This document shows, one piece after another, positions 1 through 8,131 of a stretch of 36,243 nt of DNA. This DNA comes from Nocardia beijingensis NBRC 16342 (GTDB taxonomy: Bacteria; Actinomycetota; Actinomycetes; Mycobacteriales; Mycobacteriaceae). Position 1 is the stretch's first letter. Each line of letters begins with the position of its first letter. The notes under the pieces are model-generated. The model did no database searches, was not told where the DNA came from, and saw only the letters and a list, made by a program, of their open reading frames with translations. The stretch lies in NCBI RefSeq assembly GCF_001612785.1, contig NZ_BDBC01000064.1:1-36243 (forward strand). Direction: 5' to 3'. A program made the position numbers and the translations under genes.

Positions 1-374
1 ACCGGTCGCGCGCACGCCGACCGCGGCCGGTCTTGCATAGCTCAACCGTCGCCAAGGTCAGCAGCCCGTCCAACGATCGATGGCACCACAGCGCGTGTCG
101 CGGGTCGCGGAGATCATCGTGCTCATCCCCACGCACCTCCCGCGCGACGCGCGTTGCCCAACGGCACGAGACGCAGGCGATACCTAGGAACGGGTCACGG
201 AGCGGCCGACTGGCACATGCGGAACACGGACGCGGACGAAACAGCTCCCCTCACAACGCAGGCCAGCCCATCGGCCTGCAACGGAGTCAACCCTGTGATG
301 ATCTCGTCACGGGCACAATGCTGTACGTGCCATACCGGGGCACAACCCTGCGACGTGTCAGAATTGACCCACCC

Positions 375-392
375 AAAGTTTCCCCAAACTTT
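375..392. repeat. Inverted repeat AAAGTTT-CCCC-AAACTTT
   Basis: This is a perfect 7-bp inverted repeat around a CCCC loop. It is AT-rich within GC-rich DNA, so it stands out. It may be an operator or a weak hairpin, but there is no adjacent gene to connect it with. Confidence 0.5.
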
Positions 393-490
393 CGGCGTGA
401 CTGCGCGTGATCGTCGGTGACCTGCGCATTACGGCATAACCACTGTTAGGGCGGCTGTAAGGGTCACCGGTGATTGGCCGTGAACACAGG

Positions 491-526
491 CGAACCCCGA
501 ACCCGTAACAGCGGGTTCGGGGTTCG
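491..526. repeat. Perfect 15-bp stem-loop
   Basis: CGAACCCCGAACCCG (491-505) is exactly complementary to 512-526 around the 6-nt loop TAACAG. The stem is strong and GC-rich, with no T-tract. The right arm merges into a tRNA-like T-loop sequence (GGTTCGAGTCC). It may be a transcription terminator of a lost gene, or an integration or recombination site. The stem itself is certain; its role is not. Confidence 0.8.
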
Positions 527-704
527 AGTCCTGCTGTCGCCTACCGCTCGACGGAGGTGGGGACGGCAGGCGACCAGCGAGGCGATGCGACGCCAATCTG
601 GAGTAGTCACCGACGATGGCCACGCGTTGAACGGCGCTCGTCGCTCAGCCCAGGACGAAATCCGCTTCGACTACCAGTCGACCAGAGTAGATCCCAGGTC
701 ACCC

Positions 705-730
705 TGAGGTTCCCCCGCTTCCTTGGAGGG
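705..730. repeat. Left terminal inverted repeat of the IS
   Basis: It begins TGAGGTTCCCCCGC and ends TTGGAGGG. It matches the reverse complement of 1961-1986 at 23 of 26 positions; the mismatches fall in the centre (719, 721 and 722). Confidence 0.93.
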
Positions 731-769
731 CTCTGAGCATGGTCCGATAGGGCCAGGAAGGAGCCCCGC

Positions 770-1069
770 GTGGCAGCACCGAAGAAGTATCCGGACGAGT
801 TGAAGGCCCGGGCGGTCCGACTGTATCTGGAGTCGGACCCGAAACCGACGATACGCAAGCTCGCCCAGCAGCTCGGGGTGCATCACGAGGCGCTGCGGAA
901 CTGGATCCGCCAGGCCGATACTGGCCAGCGGCCGGAAACGACGTCCGCTGATCTGGCCGAGGAGAACAAGCGGCTGCGTAAGCAGGTGGCCGAGTTGGAG
1001 TGGGTGAACGACATCCTGCGTTCTGCGAGTGCGTATTTCGCCTCGGAGCTCGGCCAGACCCGGAGGTGA
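770..1069 (+). CDS. IS3-family transposase OrfA
   Basis: The 99-aa protein is the DNA-binding half of the transposase, which recognises the element's terminal repeats. The first ~50 residues form the usual helix-turn-helix (KYPDELKARAVRLY, then a second helix around LAQQLGVHHEALRNWI). A leucine-rich coiled coil follows (EENKRLRKQVAELEW) and then the conserved NDILRSASAYFA segment. The GTG start at 770 sits behind AGGAAGGAG. The stop at 1067-1069 overlaps a GTG of orfB, so OrfB could be made by coupled initiation as well as by a -1 frameshift producing an OrfAB fusion. I could not pick out a convincing slippery heptamer. Confidence 0.93.
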   Translation: MAAPKKYPDELKARAVRLYLESDPKPTIRKLAQQLGVHHEALRNWIRQADTGQRPETTSADLAEENKRLRKQVAELEWVNDILRSASAYFASELGQTRR

Positions 1070-1956
1070 TCGTGCGGTTCGTGAAGGACAGCCGGCAGCC
1101 GGTCGAGCTCGTATTGCGGGTGCTGGGTATCGCCTCGTCGACCTATTACTGGTGGTGCAAACGTCTCGAGCGGCCCTCGGCGCGGCAGATCTCCGACGAG
1201 GTGTTGCTGGCCGAGATCGTCGATATCCATACCAGCTCCGGCGGCACTTACGGCTCGCCCCGCGTGCACGCAATGCTGGCGCGGCGCGGCATCTCGGTCG
1301 GCCGCAAACGGGTGGAGCGGGTGATGCGCGGCGCCGGGTTGCAGGGCGCTTTTCTGCGGAAGCGGTGGCGGATCGGATCCACGCGAACCGATCCACGGGC
1401 CGCGCCGGCGCCGGATCTGGTCGAACGAGTCTTCACCGCGGATCGGCCGAACCGGTTGTGGGTGGCCGATGCCACGCGCATCCCGTGCGGGCAGGGCGCG
1501 TTCTGGCTGGCCGCGGTGCGGGATGCATTCTCCAACCGGATCGTCGGGTGGAAGACCTCGGACCGCTGTGACACCGAGATGGTTCTGGGCGCGCTGGAGT
1601 ACGCGGTCTGGAGCCGAGATGTCCGTGACGGTGAGTTGATCCACCACTCCGACAGGGGATCGACCTACACCGCTATTCGCTTCGCGAACCGGTTGGCCGA
1701 CAACGGAATTGCGCAATCCATGGGATCGGTCGGGGATTCCTACGATAACGCGCTGATGGAGAACTTCTTCTCCACGCTGAAGACGGAACTGGTCTACCGC
1801 CGGTCGTGGCGGACCCGCGACGAGGCCGAAAACGCCCTGTTCTCCTACATCGACGGCTGGTACAACACCCAACGCATCCAAAAGAACCTCGGCTGGAGAT
1901 CACCCGACGAGTTCGAAGCCAGCTACCATCACCCTGTTCCAGCCGAAAGCTGGTAG
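1066..1956 (+). CDS. IS3-family transposase OrfB (DDE integrase core)
   Basis: This is the catalytic half of the transposase, with an rve/DDE RNase H-like fold. The N-terminal HTH_21-like region contains ASSTYYWW and GTYGSPRVHAML. The three acidic residues are in WVADATRIP (first Asp), HHSDRGSTY (second Asp) and YDNALMENFFSTLKTEL (Glu), and the C-terminal YNTQRIQKNLGWRSPDEFE is typical of the family. The frame stays open back to 1000. I chose GTG 1066 because its bases overlap the OrfA stop (GTGA); GTG 1072, 5 nt after GGAGG, is equally possible, and in vivo the product may be mostly an OrfAB frameshift fusion. The frame is full length and undamaged. Confidence 0.92.
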   Translation: MIVRFVKDSRQPVELVLRVLGIASSTYYWWCKRLERPSARQISDEVLLAEIVDIHTSSGGTYGSPRVHAMLARRGISVGRKRVERVMRGAGLQGAFLRKRWRIGSTRTDPRAAPAPDLVERVFTADRPNRLWVADATRIPCGQGAFWLAAVRDAFSNRIVGWKTSDRCDTEMVLGALEYAVWSRDVRDGELIHHSDRGSTYTAIRFANRLADNGIAQSMGSVGDSYDNALMENFFSTLKTELVYRRSWRTRDEAENALFSYIDGWYNTQRIQKNLGWRSPDEFEASYHHPVPAESW

Positions 1957-1960
1957 TCCG

Positions 1961-1986
1961 CCCTCCAACAATGCGGGGGAACCTCA
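1961..1986. repeat. Right terminal inverted repeat of the IS
   Basis: This is the partner of 705-730. It ends GCGGGGGAACCTCA and is followed by CCC, the putative target duplication. Confidence 0.93.
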
Positions 1987-2069
1987 CCCGCGTTCCCATC
2001 TTCGATGCGCCCTGCCCTGGTCACAACGAACATGGGTACGGGAACCGATCCATAGGAACGAACCGCAAT

Positions 2070-2141
2070 CCTCAGACTGGGTACGTCCCCGCGATGACCA
2101 GGCGTTTTACAGTTGCCCATGTTGTGCGTGTCCTGCCGAGG
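2070..2141. repeat. Left copy of 72-bp direct repeat flanking the eCIS cluster
   Basis: It is ungapped and 63 of 72 identical to 30899-30970, in the same orientation, 28.8 kb away. Both copies read, on the minus strand, as the last ~22 codons of related genes (ending ...KRLVIAGTYPV-stop here). The identity may therefore reflect homologous gene ends, a recombination junction, or both. Confidence 0.85.
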
Positions 2142-2215
2142 ACCGAGGCCTGCGACAGCTCACCGAAACCACCACCACGACAACCGATTTGACTTGCGCC
2201 GGAAACACGGTTCTC
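2072..2215 (-). pseudogene. C-terminal remnant related to the right-hand tyrosine recombinase
   Basis: In the minus frame ending with TGA at 2074-2072 the sequence reads RVSGASQIG, then ELSQASVLGRT, then TTWATVKRLVIAGTYPV. This aligns, with one short insertion, to the end of the recombinase remnant at 30901-31240 (RVPRSATRIG, ELGRCCALGRT, KTWATEKRLVIVGTYPV). No recombinase motifs lie upstream of it, so only the tail survives; the part with the catalytic residues has been lost or replaced. The extent of the homology at its upstream edge is approximate. I infer this to be the scar of a second, related integrase gene. Confidence 0.6.
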
Positions 2216-2957
2216 GAACCTCTTTCGGGTCGCGGGAGGCGAGCACACGGTAACGCAGGCTCCAGATATCGAGCGCTCCCATCTACCTGATCTCGGTCGT
2301 CATCTTCGGCGATAGGAAGACCAGTTAATCTCGCCCGGCCGCTGGTTCTGGCCGCCGATAAGCGGGCACCGCGATACCGAGCGTGTGGACCGGAGCGATG
2401 CGCCGCACGGGCGCATCTTCCGTCGACCATCTGCTCAACCTCACGCTCGCCTTCGGCAAGTCGTTCGTCCAGCGCAAGCTGGGTTCGGTGGTTGACGACC
2501 CAGTGTCCACTCGGGTTCACCCAGACGGCCGCGGCGGCGGGTAGTCAGCCTTGCTCGGCGAGGCGGCGCATCGCGTCGAGTTGGGCGCGGCATTAGTTTG
2601 CGTCGCATGACCGTGGATTGTCCGGGACCGGATGTGCTGTGGACTCGTATCGCAGAATCGGAGGCGCTCGAGCCGCCGGTTTCGACGAGTGCAACGAACT
2701 CTCCAATTCCCTGGAGGGAGTGCATAGCGGCCGGATCTCCAGCGAGGACGGCGCGGGGAGCTGGTTCACACTCATTCGGTACACGGATTCCCGAGCGACC
2801 CCTGTGCGGCCGCGACAAGGACAGTTCGTTCTCGCGGCGGCATACGACCCGATGGCCGACGCCACCGTGGGTACGGGCCGCTCACCTGACCAGCGACCAT
2901 CCCGCGTATCAGCCACGACTCGGCGGTCACCTTCGTTCGCTGGTGGGAGGGCAGCCA
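2216..2957. other. Eroded intergenic mosaic
   Basis: No intact gene is convincing here. On the minus strand, short stretches have coding-like character in changing frames: a 40-codon frame starting MGALDIWSLRYRVLASRD (about 2289 to 2167), and a stretch ending RRIAPVHTLGIAVPAYR around 2340-2420. Changing frames with interrupting stops suggest decayed genes rather than functional ones. I recognise no family. Confidence 0.4.
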
Positions 2958-3378
2958 GTGGCATCAGTCGAAGATCAACGGGAGGACGGCGCGTTCTCAA
3001 GTCTGCGCAATCCTGACCGCTACAGCGGCGAGATCGACGTGCTCGCCGGCGAAGCCGGATGGATCCTCGACGACCTGGACAACGATCTCGAGGAGACCGT
3101 CCGATTCCGAACACCTCGAGGCCCTGTGCGCGGCGGCCGACGGGGACACGCTCAGCGGCGAATTCTTCGGGTTCCTCGGCACGAACCAACCTGCGGTATC
3201 GAGTACCTCACAACCACCGGGGTTTATAGCTGACCATCCAGTTGGGGTAGAGCCCAATGATGCATGTACGGCGCCGTTCATACTCGTCGAGATCGGGTGG
3301 TCACCAATATTTTGGACAGCCGCTGTGGGGGTCTACTGGGCTCAAGGTTCGCACACAGACGGCTGTTGCGTCACGTGA
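2958..3378 (+). pseudogene. Small hypothetical gene, apparently frameshifted
   Basis: A GTG at 2958 preceded by GGGAGG opens a frame reading VASVEDQREDGAFSSLRN and then EAGWILDDLDNDLEETV. At about 3100 the coding character moves to the +1 frame (DSEHLEALCAAADGDTLSG, then EFFGFLGTNQPAVSS) and continues to TGA at 3376-3378. Joined, the product would be about 140 aa, acidic and soluble, with no signal peptide. I do not recognise it. A one-base indel at about 3098-3103 explains the break; a sequencing error is the alternative. Neighbouring DNA is also eroded, which favours a true pseudogene. Confidence 0.4.
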
Positions 3379-3438
3379 TAACGCCGCAAGCAGTCGGTCC
3401 GAGTATGAAGCCGTTGTCGAGCTTAGGCTTTCGCACGC

Positions 3439-6400
3439 TCAGCCCGCCAACTCATCGAACACGCTACTCATGAGGCCCCGAGCGTCGAGGGTAGGTTGGC
3501 GTACGACGATGTTGTCAAGGCTGAGGTCGAGGCCGTTGGCTTCCGACCAGCGCACCGGGAACTCGACACCGAACTCCATGTCGGGCCCGAACTCCCCCAG
3601 CATGCGCTGCCACGGCCCGAACGTGTGCGAGACATCGGTGACGAGCAGGTCGACTCCGATCGTCACTGCAGCATTGGCGCTGAGGCGGAACTTCGGCCGC
3701 ACGTCGGCGGCCACACGCGTTTCGACGGCGAGGCCGCTGGTCGGGTTCCAGTCGATGTCGAGCCCGGCCGAGGCGTCTGCCTGGATGCCGAGCGTCCCTT
3801 GGAGGCCGACTCGGCCCTGGGCGTAGGCGACCGCCGCCCGCGCGCGCAGACCACCGCCGACGTCGAGGGTGAGGCCCGCGTACGCAGGCACGAAGAATTC
3901 ACCGTATCCGTGCAGTGCCGCGAGCTCCGGGTGGTCCAAGTCGAGCTCCGCGGTGATGGCGGCATCACGGATGACGCCCGCGCCGACGTACGCCTCGAAC
4001 GCGATGCGTGCGTCGACGAAGGCGAACACGCCCACACCCACACCGGCGACAGAGACCCCCCAGATGGGGAACTCGGGCGGTTCGATGTGCAGCAGGTCCT
4101 TGGTGAACGTCCGCCGGGGGAAGACCTCGAACTCCGGCGGCAGCGCGATGACTCCGCTGATGATGACCCGGTTGTCTCGGGTGAGCTCTATGCCGGCGGT
4201 CCCCATCAGGGCGTTGCCGAACCGGATCGTCACCATGCCCCGGCCCCACACGGTGATCGTCGTAGTTGGTGGCCCCTCGACCGGGTTGCCCTGCTCGTCG
4301 AGCGGCGCGTTGGTCGCGGTGAAGTTAAGGGTGCCGCTCGCGGGACCCTTGGCCACCTGTCCCGCGGCCGTCATCGTGACGACGCCGTCGAGGTAGTGCA
4401 AAGCGATGGCGCCGGTGGCGCCGGGTGCGGCGAGCGTGGCCTGGCCGGTGCCGCCGAAGCTCCAGACCCCCTCGGGGGTACGCGTGGCGGCGACCGACAT
4501 GGTTGCGTTCTGCACAGCGGGCAGGCTGGCGAACGGAAGCGGGATGTTGTCGGCGCCGATCCGCAGCCCTTCGTTGCGCGTGTAGGCGACGTTCACCACA
4601 GTGCCGGCCAACGGGGCGCCCAGGTTGATCGTGCCGTTGAAGTCGAGGCGTTCGCGCGATACCAGCACGGTCACCGTCCCGGAGTCGACGCCCGTGATCT
4701 TGCCTTTCTCCACGCCGAGGGTGCCGCCAGCGGTCAGGGTGTCGGTCGCCAGATCGTAGGTCGCCGTCACCTGCGCGGGCGTGAAGAAGTCGGCGTCGAA
4801 GTTGAACGCACCGCTCAGCCGCGGACCGTGCTCGGCGATCTCGGCTGTCAGCGATCCGGAGCCGAGGCCGTTGACGACGAACCCGGCGTACCCCTCGATG
4901 AACAGGCCCGGCGTCCCGACCCCCAATGACAGCGCGGCCTCGGTGACGATGAGTGGACCGAGGCTGAGGTTGTCAGCCGGCACCGGGAAGCTCATCATGA
5001 TCCGGTCGCCGTACAGGACGAGCGGCACGCTCAGGCCGGGGAACAGCGCCTTCGACGACAGCACGCTGCCGGTGCCGACCAGCACGCCTTCGGCGTTCAC
5101 GCCCAGGTCGGTGAAGGTCAGGGGGCTGAGCAGGGTGAAGTCCATGCAGGCGAACTGGTTGATGATCGACTGTCGCGAGAGGTAGCCCGCGATGCCCATC
5201 CTTGGGTCGCGCAGGACGTCGATAGTGCCGCTCTTCGCGGCGATCGGGTTCTTGGTCCCCTTGGCTACTTTGTTGATCACGACATCCAGGCGGAGCAGTC
5301 GCGTCTCCGCTTGGTCGGTGGAGCCGCCGAAGTAGGCGCCTCCGTTCACCCAGATGTTCGGGTACAGGAACGCCCCGCCCTCGACCTGCTGAGCTGCGTT
5401 GAGCCGCACTGTTTTCATGGCACCGCCACCAGGGCCGGGAAGGATGCGGACACGAGTGGGCTGTACGCCGTTGTTCTCCAGACGCAGCCCCGCGGCCACC
5501 AGGTCCGCCTCGGTCATGAACTCGAGGTGGTCGAGGTGAGCGCCTGTGTTTATCTGGTTCTGCGTCCAGAAGTCGCGAGGCACCGTGTCGAAGCCGGAGC
5601 CTGCGGCGACCGTCGAGAACCGGATAGTCCAGTTGCGCTTCATCTCGGTGACGTCGGTCGGTTTCTCTGTCACGGGGATTGACGTCGACCCCACCACCTC
5701 GTCGAGGATCGTCTTGAGGTCGCGCTCGATGCGGGCCTTGAGGGCGCTGCCGACGGAGCGGTTGTAGCTCGACTTGAGAAGCCACATGTTGTCGGCGGCG
5801 TCGTTACCGCCGATCTGCAGTTCGAGGAAGTGGTCGGCGTCGAGGGTCGCGCCACTCCCTTGCAACGGGCTGCCAGTCGTGCTCCACTGCGGCCGTAGCA
5901 GTGCGTCCTGGTCGGACAGCTCGTCGAGGGTACCGATGAAGACGTGCCCACTGCTGTTCTTGAATTTCAGGTAGTAGACCGGTGTCACGTTGCCGGTCCC
6001 GGTGAGCTGCGGCACGTTCGGGGTCCCCGCAAGCTTCTGGTCCAGCTTGGCGCGCACGCCGGTCTTAAAGTTGGTGCGGGCGTATGCCGTCCATACCTCA
6101 TAGGCCTTGCTGTCGTCGCGTTCGCCCACCGGCTCCAGCGTGAACGGCGCTCCCACCGCTGGGACCTCCCGACCCGGCGCCGCCACCGGCGTGACGAGCC
6201 CCCCGGCTGTGCCCTTGAGTGCACCCGCGACCGAGGGCAGGGCCAGCACGGGCAGCGTGATTATGCCCCGGCTCTTGCCTACGTTGGAGGTGTCGATACC
6301 GCCCCCGGGCAACCGGGTCGAGGTGAACGTCGTCGATGTCGGCGCCGTCTGGTCCTGCTCCTCCTCCTGTTGCGGCGAGGTCGTGCCGGTGCCTGGGGTG

Positions 6401-7092
6401 GGTGCCCGCTGCACCTTCTTCTGCACCCCTCCCCCGGCCTGCTGGACGGTGTGGGTGAGCTCGTGGGCGATCAACTTGCGACCGGCCGGCGTGTGCGGCC
6501 GGTACTCCCCGGTGTTGAAGAAGACGTCCCGTCCGACCGTGAACGCGCGGGCGTTCAGTGCCTGCGCGGCGCTCGCCGCGCCGCTGTCGTCGTGCACTCG
6601 GACATTGGAGAAGTCGTGGCCGAGCCTGCTCTCCAGGAGGTTCCGGGCACCGCCGTCGAGGGCGCGGCCGCCACCCGCCTGCATCCGCCCGATCGAGGTT
6701 TCGACGGCAGCAGGCGCAGTCCCTCCTGCGCTGCCGTCGACCGCGTCCCGTTGCGCGCGCTTGCCCGATGGCCGGTCTGCGCCGATCCGCGGCATGGAGG
6801 GTGCCGGTTTGCGCTGCACAGGCTTGGCGCGGCGGGAGGCGGAGTTTTGCGGCTTGTCCCGTGTGGCCGGCGGCACCGGAGCACGCTGCGCGCCCAGCGA
6901 GCTGATCGTCGGCGGGATGGCCACCGCTTCGTCGGTGCCGTGTCCGTGCACCGCCTCCCGGGCGACCTGGTCGGCCTCGCGTTCGAAGCGGTCGCCCGCC
7001 GTGCCGACGGCCAGCTTCTTCTGGATCGGCTTGTGCCCGGGTGGCTTCTTCGAGGGCTCTTTCGCCTGGGTCGCCGCCTTGGCGCTTGGCAT
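3439..7092 (-). CDS. DUF4157 protein with HEXXH and HNH-like motifs; probable eCIS effector
   Basis: This 1217-aa protein is the last gene of the eCIS operon, 5 bp after its neighbour. Residues 20-45 carry the leader common in DUF4157 proteins (KPIQKKL, then DRFEREADQVA). Residues ~140-220 are the DUF4157 domain (LESRLGHDFSNVRVH, then FFNTGEY) with the zinc-metallopeptidase motif HELTH at 210-214. A low-complexity linker (~230-260) follows. Residues ~418-450 read LDADHFLELQIGGNDAADN and then MWLLKSSYNRSVGS, which resembles an HNH nuclease core (Asp420-His421, Asn435, Asn444). Residues ~480-1217 are glycine-rich, beta-predicted and without recognised motifs. DUF4157 proteins are widely found in eCIS loci as cargo or associated factors. 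I infer a processed or self-processing effector; catalysis is unproven. There is no signal peptide, fitting loading into the particle from the cytoplasm. Confidence 0.85.
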   Translation of the reverse strand: MPSAKAATQAKEPSKKPPGHKPIQKKLAVGTAGDRFEREADQVAREAVHGHGTDEAVAIPPTISSLGAQRAPVPPATRDKPQNSASRRAKPVQRKPAPSMPRIGADRPSGKRAQRDAVDGSAGGTAPAAVETSIGRMQAGGGRALDGGARNLLESRLGHDFSNVRVHDDSGAASAAQALNARAFTVGRDVFFNTGEYRPHTPAGRKLIAHELTHTVQQAGGGVQKKVQRAPTPGTGTTSPQQEEEQDQTAPTSTTFTSTRLPGGGIDTSNVGKSRGIITLPVLALPSVAGALKGTAGGLVTPVAAPGREVPAVGAPFTLEPVGERDDSKAYEVWTAYARTNFKTGVRAKLDQKLAGTPNVPQLTGTGNVTPVYYLKFKNSSGHVFIGTLDELSDQDALLRPQWSTTGSPLQGSGATLDADHFLELQIGGNDAADNMWLLKSSYNRSVGSALKARIERDLKTILDEVVGSTSIPVTEKPTDVTEMKRNWTIRFSTVAAGSGFDTVPRDFWTQNQINTGAHLDHLEFMTEADLVAAGLRLENNGVQPTRVRILPGPGGGAMKTVRLNAAQQVEGGAFLYPNIWVNGGAYFGGSTDQAETRLLRLDVVINKVAKGTKNPIAAKSGTIDVLRDPRMGIAGYLSRQSIINQFACMDFTLLSPLTFTDLGVNAEGVLVGTGSVLSSKALFPGLSVPLVLYGDRIMMSFPVPADNLSLGPLIVTEAALSLGVGTPGLFIEGYAGFVVNGLGSGSLTAEIAEHGPRLSGAFNFDADFFTPAQVTATYDLATDTLTAGGTLGVEKGKITGVDSGTVTVLVSRERLDFNGTINLGAPLAGTVVNVAYTRNEGLRIGADNIPLPFASLPAVQNATMSVAATRTPEGVWSFGGTGQATLAAPGATGAIALHYLDGVVTMTAAGQVAKGPASGTLNFTATNAPLDEQGNPVEGPPTTTITVWGRGMVTIRFGNALMGTAGIELTRDNRVIISGVIALPPEFEVFPRRTFTKDLLHIEPPEFPIWGVSVAGVGVGVFAFVDARIAFEAYVGAGVIRDAAITAELDLDHPELAALHGYGEFFVPAYAGLTLDVGGGLRARAAVAYAQGRVGLQGTLGIQADASAGLDIDWNPTSGLAVETRVAADVRPKFRLSANAAVTIGVDLLVTDVSHTFGPWQRMLGEFGPDMEFGVEFPVRWSEANGLDLSLDNIVVRQPTLDARGLMSSVFDELAG

Positions 7093-7097
7093 GGGTC

Positions 7098-8117
7098 CTA
7101 CGCTTCGTCGACGTCGATCGTCATGAGCGTCGCCGTCAGCGCCTTCCGGAGGGCGGCCCCGCTCCTGGCATCGAGGCCGAAACGACGGGCGAGTTCCTCG
7201 GGCTTCTGCCGGGGCAGGGCCTGGGCCTCCTCCCAGGTCGTCACCTCCGCGGCCCGCAGCGCTGCTGCTGCTGCTGCTGCGCTGCGAACGCCGGCCGCCT
7301 CGGCGTCGGGCTGGTGCGCCAGCACGGACGCGACGACCGCGAGCCGGCCGACGTCCGTCGGCCGGACCGCGACCTCCAGGCCTATCCCGCCGTCCGCGAC
7401 GTCCAGCTTCGTGACCTTTGGTGTCGTGTCGTTGGACGCCGAGACTCGCACGTGCGACACGGACAGGTCGACGGACCGCAGCTTCTTGAGCGTCTCGGTC
7501 AGTGATCCGCCGGGCTTCGGCAGCGGACCGGACGACGACGGTCCGTCGCAGGGTCGCTGGGTCGGCGGCGCGGGGGTCGCGTCGCCGAGGTCGACCAGCC
7601 GGTATGGCGGGAACGATGCCGGCGCGAGGGTCGCCTCGTCGTCGTGGTGCACGACCTTGCCCCCGATCGTGACCCGCAGGGCCAGCGGCCGGTCACCGCC
7701 GACGGACAGCGTGAACTCTCCGTCCGTTCCGGTCTCTATACAGACGAGCGCCTCGTCACCGTCCATCAGCGCGACGACCGCTCCCGCGACCGGGTTTGCT
7801 CCGTCGATGACATGGCCGTACACGCTCCTCATTTTCTCACCGGTGGGTGGCTCGGTGACCCGCAATCGTCGTACCTCGCCACGGACGACCTCCACCGCGG
7901 CCTGGGCTGCGTCGGCCTCCGCCCGCCGGACGAGTGCGGAGGCGTCGCCCCGAGCCTCGGTGCGCACAGCCTCCAGTCGAGCCTGACTGGCGCGCATGCC
8001 GACCATCGCCTCGGCGAGCCCGTTGCCGAGCAGCATCACTAGCCCGTGAGCCTCCCGCGCCTCGGGGATCTGTCGTTGCAGGCTCTTCAGGGTGCTCAGG
8101 GTTTCGTCGGTACTCAC
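7098..8117 (-). CDS. eCIS-associated protein with coiled coil, carboxypeptidase-regulatory-like and HhH-like regions
   Basis: The protein is 339 aa. I chose GTG 8117 because AGAGGAGGAC lies just upstream and the previous gene ends at 8132; the frame is open further but that part overlaps the beta-helix gene. Residues ~1-85 are helical and charged, probably a coiled coil. Residues ~95-145 (GHVIDGANPVAGAVVALMDG, then TGTDGEFTLSV) match a carboxypeptidase-regulatory-like or CNA-B-type beta sandwich. A Pro/Ser linker is followed by a beta region. A seven-alanine run encoded by a trinucleotide repeat comes next, and then a C-terminal helical segment (WEEAQALPRQKPEELARRFG) that looks like a helix-hairpin-helix. 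Its place between the beta-helix gene and the DUF4157 gene suggests a particle-surface protein or a cargo adaptor; this is inference. Confidence 0.75.
   Translation of the reverse strand: MSTDETLSTLKSLQRQIPEAREAHGLVMLLGNGLAEAMVGMRASQARLEAVRTEARGDASALVRRAEADAAQAAVEVVRGEVRRLRVTEPPTGEKMRSVYGHVIDGANPVAGAVVALMDGDEALVCIETGTDGEFTLSVGGDRPLALRVTIGGKVVHHDDEATLAPASFPPYRLVDLGDATPAPPTQRPCDGPSSSGPLPKPGGSLTETLKKLRSVDLSVSHVRVSASNDTTPKVTKLDVADGGIGLEVAVRPTDVGRLAVVASVLAHQPDAEAAGVRSAAAAAAALRAAEVTTWEEAQALPRQKPEELARRFGLDARSGAALRKALTATLMTIDVDEA
7261..7280. repeat. GCT trinucleotide repeat (six units plus two bases)
   Basis: Six perfect GCT units lie inside the 7098-8117 gene and encode part of a run of seven alanines on the minus strand. 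Unit number can change by slippage without breaking the frame, lengthening or shortening the alanine linker. Confidence 0.9.
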
Positions 8118-8131
8118 TCGCGTCCTCCTCT

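Larger units (their letters stand above)
1..704. other. Non-coding or eroded stretch left of the IS
   Basis: I find no gene here that I would defend. The open frames are short and arginine/serine-rich, as expected for chance frames in high-GC DNA. The stretch holds a 7-bp inverted repeat at 375-392 and a perfect 15-bp stem at 491-526. The 3' arm of that stem runs into TTCGAGTCCTGCTGTCGCC (523-541), which has the look of a tRNA T-loop followed by an acceptor 3' strand, though no 5' half of a tRNA is present. It could be a remnant attachment site or chance. The insertion sequence begins at 705. Confidence 0.5.
705..1986 (+). mobile_element. IS3-family insertion sequence, complete
   Basis: The element is 1282 bp with terminal inverted repeats at 705-730 and 1961-1986 (23 of 26 positions identical). 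It carries two overlapping transposase frames, orfB being in the -1 frame relative to orfA, which is the IS3-family layout. It is flanked by the trinucleotide CCC on both sides (702-704 and 1987-1989), a plausible 3-bp target duplication of the size this family makes. Both frames and both ends are intact, so the copy may still be mobile. The subgroup was not assigned. Confidence 0.93.

Noticed and set aside
611..640. Third copy of the integrase-tail repeat left of the IS (minus-strand QRVAIVGDYSRL)
   Set aside because: About 25 bases resemble the 72-bp repeat with a gap and several mismatches, but there is no stop in the matching place and no extended protein similarity; likely chance.
3496..4929. 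Plus-strand 477-codon open frame opposite the DUF4157 gene
   Set aside because: Composition is that of an antisense shadow (Arg, Gly, Val, Asp-rich, no motif); the minus-strand frame has clear DUF4157 motifs.
5944..7986. Plus-strand 680-codon open frame
   Set aside because: It spans the boundary of two well-supported minus-strand genes and has no recognisable domain.
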